Source: Pseudomonas sp. Irchel s3b2
GTDB taxonomy: Bacteria > Pseudomonadota > Gammaproteobacteria > Pseudomonadales > Pseudomonadaceae
DNA: 64,000 nt
Reading direction: 5' to 3'
Assembly (NCBI RefSeq): GCF_900187445.1
Contig: NZ_FYEB01000012.1
Coordinates: 62,001 to 126,000, forward strand
The position numbers and the translations under genes are program-made. Below, one piece after another: positions 34,624 through 41,751 of the stretch. Every line of letters starts with the position of its first letter. Within the stretch, counting starts at the first letter, position 1. A model generated the notes under the pieces. The model saw only the letters and a program-made list of their open reading frames with translations. It did not search any database and was not told where the DNA came from.

Positions 34624-35895
34624 TCAGGCATAAATCGGAAACGCAGCGCACAGCTTGGCGACAGTTGCTTGGCTGCGTGCAATAACGGCGGCGCGTGTAG
34701 CCTCGTCAGCTAATTGAGCCTCGAAAATATCCGCGATCAGGTTGCCAATGATCTCGAACTCGACCGCACCAAAACCACGAGTCGTACCCGCCGAGGAGCC
34801 CAGACGAAGACCTTTCCATTCCGAAGGTTTTGCACTGTCGAAAGGGATCGGGTTTTTGTTTGAGGTGACGTTGATCGTAGAAAGCGCATCCTGGGATTGC
34901 TGCCCAGTGAGGTCTTTAGAAGAAACATCAACCAGGACTACGTGAGTATCAGTGCCGCCGCTGACGATACGCACGCCGCGTTTCTGTAAAACGTCTGCCA
35001 GAAGTCGTGCGTTGGCTTTGACGTTGGCACCGTAAGCCTTGAACTCATCGGTCAGTGCTTCGCCGAGGCATACAGCCTTACCAGCGATAGTGGCCAGGTG
35101 AGCACTGCCTTGCACGCCAGGGAATACGGCTGGCTGGATTTTTTTGAACAGATCCTCTCTGTTTGTCAGGATCAAGCCGCCACGGGAACCACGTAGGGTT
35201 TTGGTCGTAGTGCAGGTGACGATATCTGCGTAGGGGATCGGCGAAGGGTGAACACCTGCTGCAACCAGGCCAGCGAAGTGGGCCATGTCGACCAAGTAAG
35301 TTGCGCCCACCTTGTCGGCGATTTCACGCATGCGAACGAAGTCGATTTCACGTGGATAAGATGAGCCGCCCGCAATCAGCAGTTTTGGCTTGTGTTCCAG
35401 AGCGAGCTTTTCGACGTTGTCATAATCGATACGACCGGTTTCACGGTCGACTCCGTAGGAAACAATCGTAAACCACCGGCCAGATTGGTTGGGCTTTGCA
35501 CCATGGCTGAGATGGCCGCCGGATGCCAAGTCAAGGCTCAGCACCACGTCGCCAGGTGTCAGCAAAGCAAAAAACACCGCCTGGTTGGCCTGCGTCCCAG
35601 AGTGCGGCTGGACGTTGGCAAACTCGCAGCCGAACAGTTCTTTCGCGCGATCAATGGCTGCTTGCTCGACGATATCTGCAAAATCAGCACCGCCGTGGAA
35701 ACGTTTACCTGGGTAGCCTTCGACGGTTTTGTTGGTGATGACTGACCCAAGGGCGTCCAGCGATGCGAGACTTACCGAGTTTTCTGAAGCGATGAGTTCA
35801 ATCTGCCCTTGCTGGCGTTTCTTTTCATTTTCAAGCGCGTTGAAAATCAGCGGATCGCGTGCTGCAAGGTGATCGTGAAAATAGGACTTGGTCAT
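34624..35895 (-). CDS. glyA: serine hydroxymethyltransferase-like enzyme, possible alpha-methylserine/2-hydroxymethylserine hydroxymethyltransferase
   Basis: 423 residues with clear SHMT ancestry: IELIASEN, EGYPGKR, NVQPHSGTQAN, VDMAHFAGLVAAGVHP and PLP Lys K232 in TTTKTLRGSRGG. Several positions that are nearly invariant in housekeeping SHMT differ: the Tyr of NKYAEGYPG (E. coli Tyr55) is Thr57; the pair YY in KRYYGG (Tyr64-Tyr65) is Phe66-His67; the His before the PLP Lys is Thr231; GPRGG reads GSRGG. Glu59 and the PLP residues remain. This points to a THF-dependent hydroxymethyltransferase with another amino acid substrate. EC 2.1.2.7 enzymes, which give D-alanine from 2-methylserine and act on 2-hydroxymethylserine, are SHMT relatives and would feed DsdA with D-serine. 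First gene of the operon, divergent from LysR. Confidence 0.85.
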   Translation of the reverse strand: MTKSYFHDHLAARDPLIFNALENEKKRQQGQIELIASENSVSLASLDALGSVITNKTVEGYPGKRFHGGADFADIVEQAAIDRAKELFGCEFANVQPHSGTQANQAVFFALLTPGDVVLSLDLASGGHLSHGAKPNQSGRWFTIVSYGVDRETGRIDYDNVEKLALEHKPKLLIAGGSSYPREIDFVRMREIADKVGATYLVDMAHFAGLVAAGVHPSPIPYADIVTCTTTKTLRGSRGGLILTNREDLFKKIQPAVFPGVQGSAHLATIAGKAVCLGEALTDEFKAYGANVKANARLLADVLQKRGVRIVSGGTDTHVVLVDVSSKDLTGQQSQDALSTINVTSNKNPIPFDSAKPSEWKGLRLGSSAGTTRGFGAVEFEIIGNLIADIFEAQLADEATRAAVIARSQATVAKLCAAFPIYA

Positions 35896-35946
35896 TGCTG
35901 CGGTTCCCGTCTTGGTTTTTTCATACCCTAATCCTTGGCCAAGATG

Positions 35947-35975
35947 AGAAAAAGCGAATAATATTTCAATATTAC
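35947..35975 (-). promoter_or_regulatory. 29-bp regulatory element, copy A (glyA-operon/LysR region)
   Basis: On the minus strand it reads GTAATATTGAAA, five bases, TTCGCTTTTTCT. Inside it TAATATT-N2-AATATTA is a 7-bp dyad and TATTGAAATATTA fits the LysR T-N11-A pattern. It ends 52 bases upstream of the glyA-like start and lies next to the divergent LysR gene. 27 of 29 bases recur at 37058-37086. Confidence 0.75.
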
Positions 35976-36023
35976 ATTAGCAATTCTTACTGATTGATCT
36001 TGTTAGGCGGAGGGAAAAAGCTC

Positions 36024-36923
36024 ATGGATATCGGTAGATTGCGCGCGTTGCGGGAGTTATCTATTCGCAAAACCATGGCGGCTGTAGCGGAGGCCCTTCA
36101 TGTGTCTCCATCCGCCGTGTCCCAGCAAATTTCTCTTTTGGAGCAGGAAGTAGGAATCGACCTGGTCGAACGGCGTGGACGCGGGGTTAACCTGACTATT
36201 GCTGGTCGTATGCTGGTTGAACGGGCAAACCGCATTTTTACGGAACTTGAGTCGGCCCGTGCAGACATGGCGGAGCTCAAGGAAGTCGTTGCAGGTGAAC
36301 TTCGCGTAGCGGCCTTTCCCTCGGTGGCAGCGGCCTTTATCCCTAAGACCATTCGTGCGCTGAGCGCCACGCACCCTCAGTTGATAGTGCAGTTTGACGA
36401 GATGGAGCCGGAGGAGGGGTTGAATGCGTTGAGAAGCTGGCAAACGGACGTTGCTTTGATCGATGATCTCAATATTCCACCTGGCCTCCTTGATCCGGGC
36501 ATCGAAACTATCCCGCTGATTGAGGATGTTTTTAATGTGATGATGTCTCCCAATCATCGGCTGGCACACATGGAGGAGGTCACGCTGGGTGATCTAAGTG
36601 ACGAGCATTGGGTGATTGATACTGCTTCCAGTACCTACACTCGCGTATTGACTGATGCGTGTCAAAACGCTGGTTTCACACCCAACATCATCGCGCGCTG
36701 TAAGGGGTTCGAAGTCACTCTCTCTTTGATCCGTGAAGGCTGTGCAATTGCAATTTTCCCCGAGTTACGGGCCAGCTTCGACCTGCAAGATGCACGGGTC
36801 TGTCGGTTGGTTCCTGAAATTCGACGCAGGATATCCGTTGCGTTCCGCAGAGGAGAGAAGAAAAGTCCAGCGCTCCAAGCTTTCATTCAGAGCATTTATG
36901 CTCATGCGACCGATTTTCGCTGA
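36024..36923 (+). CDS. LysR family regulator of the serine/folate island
   Basis: 299 residues: HTH in residues 15-60 (MAAVAEALHVSPSAVSQQIS, then LEQEVGIDLVERRGRGVNLT) and an effector domain from residue 85. ATG 36024 has GGAGGG ten bases upstream; the longer frame from 35994 lacks such a site. It stands between the divergent glyA-dsdA-folD-purU-gntP-folK-pabB operon and the aapJQMP-serS genes. Shared elements in front of both groups suggest it controls both, in the way LysR-type DsdC controls dsdXA in E. coli. It is not an obvious DsdC orthologue. Confidence 0.9.
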   Translation: MDIGRLRALRELSIRKTMAAVAEALHVSPSAVSQQISLLEQEVGIDLVERRGRGVNLTIAGRMLVERANRIFTELESARADMAELKEVVAGELRVAAFPSVAAAFIPKTIRALSATHPQLIVQFDEMEPEEGLNALRSWQTDVALIDDLNIPPGLLDPGIETIPLIEDVFNVMMSPNHRLAHMEEVTLGDLSDEHWVIDTASSTYTRVLTDACQNAGFTPNIIARCKGFEVTLSLIREGCAIAIFPELRASFDLQDARVCRLVPEIRRRISVAFRRGEKKSPALQAFIQSIYAHATDFR

Positions 36924-37057
36924 TCCTCCCACCATCTGATCTTCTCCCACAGTCATTCGCTTAAGTCCTTTCCCCGCTAAACGTCTGACTGTCTCGCCGC
37001 GCGGACGTCATTTCGTGTGACTTGGGCTTCGCATAAAAAATCATTAGTTTTACTTAC

Positions 37058-37086
37058 GTAATATTGAAAAAATATTCGCTTTTTCT
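37058..37086 (+). promoter_or_regulatory. 29-bp regulatory element, copy B (aapJ promoter region)
   Basis: GTAATATTGAAA, five bases, TTCGCTTTTTCT on the plus strand, with the same orientation toward aapJ as copy A has toward glyA. It lies 243 bases upstream of the aapJ start, leaving room for a long leader. Confidence 0.75.
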
Positions 37087-37124
37087 GACTTTGAACAGGG
37101 GCTACGGTATTTGAAAGCGTTTTT

Positions 37125-37148
37125 GCCCCGTCACAGCGGGGCCTTTTT
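37125..37148 (+). terminator. terminator in the aapJ leader (possible attenuator)
   Basis: Stem GCCCCG/CGGGGC, loop TCACAG, then TTTTT. No gene precedes it on this strand after the LysR stop at 36923, and the shared element lies upstream of it, so it would act inside the aapJ leader or end the LysR transcript. Confidence 0.7.
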
Positions 37149-37172
37149 AAAACAATAAAAAGAGGGCCTACG

Positions 37173-37217
37173 ATGCCACTTTCCATAAGCGCTTACTGCG
37201 CATACCGGGTGCCCTGA
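37173..37217 (+). CDS. possible 14-residue leader peptide
   Basis: ATGCCACTTTCC to TGA encodes MPLSISAYCAYRVP behind AGAGGG at good spacing, right after the leader terminator and about 110 bases before aapJ. Two Ser and two Tyr codons do not make a clear attenuation peptide, so this is tentative. Confidence 0.25.
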   Translation: MPLSISAYCAYRVP

Positions 37218-37329
37218 CGGCCTCCATCTTGTTTTCTGCCCTCCACATCGCTGTTCAAAATTCCGTCCGGTTTCGGTGCGTCGGCATCGTGCGGTCTGGA
37301 TTTACTCGTGAAATTTCTGGAGCATTGAA

Positions 37330-38370
37330 ATGAAAAAAGAAAACAAGCTGATCAAAGTCTGCGGTGGCCTGATCGGCATTACCCTCATGAGTTTACTGTC
37401 CGCTAATGCCAGTGCTGGAGTTACGCTGGATAACGTGAAGAAAAAGGGCTTTGTACAGTGCGGGGTTAGTGACGGACTTCCAGGGTTTTCATTTGTGGAT
37501 GCCAAGGGAAGCTTTGCTGGTTTTGACGTAGACGTTTGCCGTGCGGTCGCAGCGGCGGTCTTCGGTGATGCGAGCAAGGTCAAATACTCTCAGCTCACCG
37601 CCAAAGAGCGCTTCACTGCTTTACAGTCCGGCGAAGTGGATCTGCTCTCCCGCAGCACAACCTGGACGTCCTCACGTGATGGCTCGATGGGCATTCTGTT
37701 CACAGGCGTCAGCTACTACGATGGCCAAGGATTTTTGGTCAATAAAAAACTGGGTGTGAAGAGCGCCAAAGAGCTGAATGGCGCAACGTTCTGCATCCAG
37801 GCGGGAACAGTTACTGAGCTGAACCTTGCAGATTATTTCCGTGCGAACAAGCTGAAATTTACCCCTATCTCATTTGATACTTCTGACGAGAGCTTCAAAG
37901 CGCTCGAGGCTGGGCGCTGCGACGTGCTCACCTCCGATCAGTCGCAGCTTTATGGGCAGAGATTAAAACTCGCGACTCCTGACGACTATGTGGTGCTACC
38001 AGACGTTATCTCAAAAGAACCACTTACTCCTGCCGTAAGACGAGGTGATGAGGAGTGGTTTACGGTTGTGCGCTGGACGTTAAATGCAATGCTGAACGCC
38101 GAAGAGTTGGGCGTCACTTCCAAAAATGTGGTCGAGCAGAAGCAGGGCATCACCAATCCTGATATTGCGCGGCTGCTAGGAGGCGAAGGTACTCTGGGTA
38201 AGGATTTGAATCTGCCGAACGACTGGGCTTTCCAGATCGTCAAGCAGGTAGGTAACTATGGTGAGTCGTTCGAGCGAAACCTCGGTGACGGCAGTGACTT
38301 GAAGATCAAGCGTGGGCTTAACGCGCTTTGGAACAAAGGCGGCATTCAGTACGCAGCACCTGTCCGCTAA
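37330..38370 (+). CDS. aapJ: general L-amino acid ABC transporter, periplasmic binding protein
   Basis: 346 residues with a Sec signal peptide (LIKVCGGLIGITLMSLLSAN, cleavage near residue 29) and a family-3 solute-binding domain: VTLDNVKKKGFVQCGVSDGL, FAGFDVDVCRAVAAAVFGD and WTLNAMLNAEELGVTSKNV. AapJ captures amino acids in the periplasm for AapQMP. It is the first gene of aapJQMP and is followed by a hairpin. Island context suggests it may prefer a serine-like amino acid; the sequence cannot show that. Confidence 0.93.
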   Translation: MKKENKLIKVCGGLIGITLMSLLSANASAGVTLDNVKKKGFVQCGVSDGLPGFSFVDAKGSFAGFDVDVCRAVAAAVFGDASKVKYSQLTAKERFTALQSGEVDLLSRSTTWTSSRDGSMGILFTGVSYYDGQGFLVNKKLGVKSAKELNGATFCIQAGTVTELNLADYFRANKLKFTPISFDTSDESFKALEAGRCDVLTSDQSQLYGQRLKLATPDDYVVLPDVISKEPLTPAVRRGDEEWFTVVRWTLNAMLNAEELGVTSKNVVEQKQGITNPDIARLLGGEGTLGKDLNLPNDWAFQIVKQVGNYGESFERNLGDGSDLKIKRGLNALWNKGGIQYAAPVR

Positions 38371-38378
38371 GTCTTTTC

Positions 38379-38406
38379 CGCCCGGTCTTAGGCCGGGCGT
38401 TTTCTT
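38379..38406 (+). terminator. intra-operon terminator between aapJ and aapQ
   Basis: Stem CGCCCGG/CCGGGCG, 7-base loop, then TTTTCTT, 9 bases after the aapJ stop. Such partial terminators keep binding-protein expression higher than that of the membrane parts. Confidence 0.8.
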
Positions 38407-38427
38407 GTCTGTCCTGCCGGTGTACAT

Positions 38428-39606
38428 ATGCAAATGAACAATGGCTCAAAGCGCCTGGCGTCATTTAATGATCCCGTTGCGCGCGCACTACTCTTCCAGA
38501 TCCTGATCGTTGCTGCAGTGGTGACGATGGGATGGACTCTCTACCAAAATACGTACACAAACCTTGTGCATCGCGGAATCACTTCTGGGTTTGCATTTCT
38601 TGAAAACAGTGCTGGCTTTGGTGTCGCGCAGCATCTGATTTCTTATAGAGAAGCCGATTCATACGCCCGTGTTTTCGTCATAGGTCTGTTGAACACGCTG
38701 CTAGTAACCCTCATCGGCGTGATCCTGGCGACGATTCTCGGCTTCATCGTCGGCGTGTCACGGCTGTCGAAGAACTGGATCATCAACAAGCTGGCAACAG
38801 TTTACGTTGAGACTTTCCGAAACATTCCACCGCTGTTGCAAATCCTGTTCTGGTACTTCGCGGTCTTCCTGACCATGCCAGGGCCGCGTGCCAGCCATAA
38901 CTTCGGTGACACCTTCTTCGTCAGCAGCCGTGGATTGAACATGCCAGCGGCGCAAATGGCTGAGGGGTTTTGGGCGTTCGTATGGAGTGTCGTGATGGCC
39001 ATCGTCACCATCGTGCTGATGTGCCGCTGGGCCAACAAGCGCTTTGAAGCCACCGGCGTGCCGTTCCACAAGTTCTGGGTGGGCTTGGCGTTGTTCATTG
39101 TGATCCCGGCGTTGTGTGCCTTGATCTTCGGCGCGCCGCTGCACTGGGAAATGCCCAAGCTGCAGGGCTTTAACTTTGTTGGCGGCTGGGTGCTGATTCC
39201 GGAACTGCTGGCGCTGACCTTGGCGCTTACCGTATACACGGCAGCGTTCATCGCGGAGATCGTGCGTTCGGGCATCAAGTCCGTCAGCCACGGCCAGACC
39301 GAAGCAGCCCGCTCCCTGGGCCTGCGACCAGGGCCGACCCTGCGTAAAGTCATCATCCCTCAAGCCCTGCGCGTGATCATTCCACCGCTGACCAGCCAAT
39401 ACCTGAACCTGGCGAAAAACTCATCGCTGGCCGCCGGTATCGGTTACCCGGAAATGGTCTCGTTGTTTGCCGGCACGGTGCTGAACCAGACCGGCCAGGC
39501 GATCGAAGTTATTGCTATCACTATGAGTGTGTACCTGGCGATCAGCATCAGCATTTCCCTGCTGATGAACTGGTACAACAAGCGCATTGCGCTGATTGAG
39601 CGGTGA
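38428..39606 (+). CDS. aapQ: amino acid ABC transporter permease AapQ
   Basis: 392-residue inner-membrane permease of the HisM/His-Glu-Gln-Arg class. The early ARVFVIGLLNTLLVTLIGVI opens the transport domain, ETFRNIPPLLQILFWYF follows, a long insert loop is typical of AapQ, and the EAA loop reads HGQTEAARSLGLRPGPTLRK. Base use changes inside the gene: the first 270 bases resemble the upstream genes, while the rest becomes rich in CTG and GC-ending codons like housekeeping Pseudomonas genes, hinting at recombination. Confidence 0.93.
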   Translation: MQMNNGSKRLASFNDPVARALLFQILIVAAVVTMGWTLYQNTYTNLVHRGITSGFAFLENSAGFGVAQHLISYREADSYARVFVIGLLNTLLVTLIGVILATILGFIVGVSRLSKNWIINKLATVYVETFRNIPPLLQILFWYFAVFLTMPGPRASHNFGDTFFVSSRGLNMPAAQMAEGFWAFVWSVVMAIVTIVLMCRWANKRFEATGVPFHKFWVGLALFIVIPALCALIFGAPLHWEMPKLQGFNFVGGWVLIPELLALTLALTVYTAAFIAEIVRSGIKSVSHGQTEAARSLGLRPGPTLRKVIIPQALRVIIPPLTSQYLNLAKNSSLAAGIGYPEMVSLFAGTVLNQTGQAIEVIAITMSVYLAISISISLLMNWYNKRIALIER

Positions 39607-39616
39607 GGAAACGTCC

Positions 39617-40714
39617 ATGAGTTCGCATACTTTCAAACCTGACATGCCGCCGCCGAGCAAAGTCTTCGGGCCGGTGGCGTGGATGCGCGCCAACATGTTT
39701 TCCAGCTGGCTGAATACCCTGCTGACCTTGCTCGCGTTCTATTTGATCTACCTGATCGTGCCCCCGATTCTGCATTGGGCAATCTTGGATGCCAATTGGA
39801 TGGGCTCTACCCGTGCCGACTGTACCAAGGAGGGGGCTTGCTGGGTGTTCATCCAAGAGCGCCTTGGTCAATTCATGTACGGTTACTACCCACCGGAACT
39901 ACGCTGGCGAGTCGACCTGACGGTGTGTCTGGCGGTCATCGGCGTGGCACCGTTGTTCATCTCGCGCTTTCACCGTAAAGCAGTGTATGGCCTGAGCTTC
40001 CTGGTGCTGTACCCGTTCATTGCCTACTTCCTGTTGCATGGCGGCATCTTCGGTCTGAGCACCGTGGCGACCAGCCAATGGGGCGGCCTGATGCTGACCC
40101 TGGTGATTGCCACCGTCGGTATCGCCGGTGCTTTGCCTCTGGGGATCATCCTGGCCCTGGGTCGTCGTTCGAACATGCCAGCGATTCGGGTGGTTTGCGT
40201 GACCTTCATCGAATTCTGGCGCGGCGTGCCGTTGATCACGGTGCTGTTCATGTCCTCGGTGATGCTGCCGCTGTTCCTGCCCGAAGGCATGAACTTCGAC
40301 AAGCTGTTGCGGGCGCTGATCGGCGTGATCCTGTTCCAGTCGGCCTACGTTGCCGAAGTGGTGCGTGGCGGCCTGCAAGCGATTCCCAAAGGTCAGTACG
40401 AAGCGGCCGCAGCGATGGGCCTCGGTTACTGGCGCAGCATGGGCCTGGTGATTCTGCCGCAAGCCCTGAAGCTGGTAATCCCCGGCATCGTCAATACCTT
40501 CATTGCGCTGTTCAAGGACACCAGCCTAGTGATCATCATCGGCCTGTTCGACCTGCTCAACAGCGTCAAGCAAGCCGCTGCCGACCCGAAATGGCTGGGC
40601 ATGGCCACTGAAGGCTACGTATTCGCCGCCCTGGTGTTCTGGATTTTCTGTTTTGGTATGTCGCGCTATTCCATGCATCTGGAACGCAAGCTCGACACTG
40701 GCCACAAGCGTTAG
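39617..40714 (+). CDS. aapM: amino acid ABC transporter permease AapM
   Basis: 365 residues, second permease of the system. ATG 39617 has GAGGAA upstream and gives MSSHTFKPDMPPPSK; the frame also runs back into aapQ. ALGRRSNMPAIRVVCVTFIE, FWRGVPLITVLFMSSVMLP and the EAA loop KGQYEAAAAMGLGYWRSMGL are diagnostic. Eleven bases separate it from aapQ. Confidence 0.93.
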   Translation: MSSHTFKPDMPPPSKVFGPVAWMRANMFSSWLNTLLTLLAFYLIYLIVPPILHWAILDANWMGSTRADCTKEGACWVFIQERLGQFMYGYYPPELRWRVDLTVCLAVIGVAPLFISRFHRKAVYGLSFLVLYPFIAYFLLHGGIFGLSTVATSQWGGLMLTLVIATVGIAGALPLGIILALGRRSNMPAIRVVCVTFIEFWRGVPLITVLFMSSVMLPLFLPEGMNFDKLLRALIGVILFQSAYVAEVVRGGLQAIPKGQYEAAAAMGLGYWRSMGLVILPQALKLVIPGIVNTFIALFKDTSLVIIIGLFDLLNSVKQAAADPKWLGMATEGYVFAALVFWIFCFGMSRYSMHLERKLDTGHKR

Positions 40715-40727
40715 GAGTTCTCTGTAA

Positions 40728-41492
40728 ATGAGCGAAGCAATCAAACAGCCTGTGAGCCCTGAAGGCATTATTCAGATGAAGGGCGTGAACAAATGGTACG
40801 GCCAGTTCCACGTGTTGAAAGACATCAACCTGAACGTCAAGCAGGGCGAGCGTATCGTCCTGTGCGGCCCGTCGGGTTCCGGCAAATCCACCACCATCCG
40901 CTGCCTCAACCGTCTGGAAGAGCACCAGCAGGGCCGCATCGTGGTTGATGGCGTGGAACTGACCAACGACCTCAAGCAGATCGAAGCGATCCGTCGTGAA
41001 GTCGGCATGGTGTTCCAGCACTTCAACCTATTCCCGCACCTGACCATTTTGCAGAACTGCACCCTGGCGCCGATGTGGGTGCGCAAGATGCCCAAGCGTC
41101 AGGCCGAAGAAATCGCCATGCATTACCTAAAGCGCGTACGCATTCCGGAGCAGGCGCATAAATTCCCGGGGCAACTGTCCGGTGGTCAGCAACAGCGTGT
41201 GGCGATTGCCCGTGCCCTGTGCATGAAGCCGAAAATCATGCTGTTCGATGAACCGACTTCGGCACTCGATCCTGAGATGGTGAAAGAGGTGCTCGACACC
41301 ATGATCGGCCTGGCCGAAGACGGCATGACCATGCTCTGCGTAACCCACGAAATGGGCTTTGCCCGCACCGTGGCCAATCGCGTGATCTTCATGGACAAAG
41401 GTGAAATCGTTGAGCAAGCCGCGCCGAACGACTTCTTCGATAATCCGCAGAATTCGCGTACACGCTTGTTCTTGAGTCAAATCATTCACTGA
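40728..41492 (+). CDS. aapP: amino acid ABC transporter ATPase AapP
   Basis: 254 residues. Walker A GPSGSGKST at about 46-54, Q-loop VFQHFNLFPHLT, signature LSGGQQQR at about 150, Walker B ILFDEPTS-type MLFDEPTSALDPEM and the switch His in VTHEMGFA. It powers import through AapQM. It starts 13 bases after aapM. Confidence 0.95.
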   Translation: MSEAIKQPVSPEGIIQMKGVNKWYGQFHVLKDINLNVKQGERIVLCGPSGSGKSTTIRCLNRLEEHQQGRIVVDGVELTNDLKQIEAIRREVGMVFQHFNLFPHLTILQNCTLAPMWVRKMPKRQAEEIAMHYLKRVRIPEQAHKFPGQLSGGQQQRVAIARALCMKPKIMLFDEPTSALDPEMVKEVLDTMIGLAEDGMTMLCVTHEMGFARTVANRVIFMDKGEIVEQAAPNDFFDNPQNSRTRLFLSQIIH

Positions 41493-41613
41493 TTCGACTG
41501 CCTTACTGGATTTCGACTTTGATAGTTTTTGTCAGGGCTCGTGATAAAAGATCCGTCTCTCCGTTCGAGCCGGTCTTCTGGTTTGGTCACCTTCGGTCAC
41601 GTGTTCTGCGCTT

Positions 41614-41647
41614 GGTTTCCTGAGTAATCGGGGAACCCTTTTTATTT
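41614..41647 (+). terminator. probable terminator between aapP and serS
   Basis: Stem GGTTTCC/GGGAACC (one G-T pair) followed by CTTTTTATTT, about 120 bases past aapP and 105 before serS. Read-through or a separate serS promoter is possible. Confidence 0.6.
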
Positions 41648-41751
41648 GGTGTTTTTATCGTTGCTGGTCTTACGTATTGACTCCGCCCCCAGTCAGCTGG
41701 GCTCGCTTATTCACGGCTGGGTTCCAAAACCTCACGCTGAGAGAAATCAAT

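Noticed and set aside
38758..40800. Several 100-210 residue frames antisense to aapQ and aapM
   Set aside because: They are shadows created by high-GC third positions of well-recognised transporter genes.
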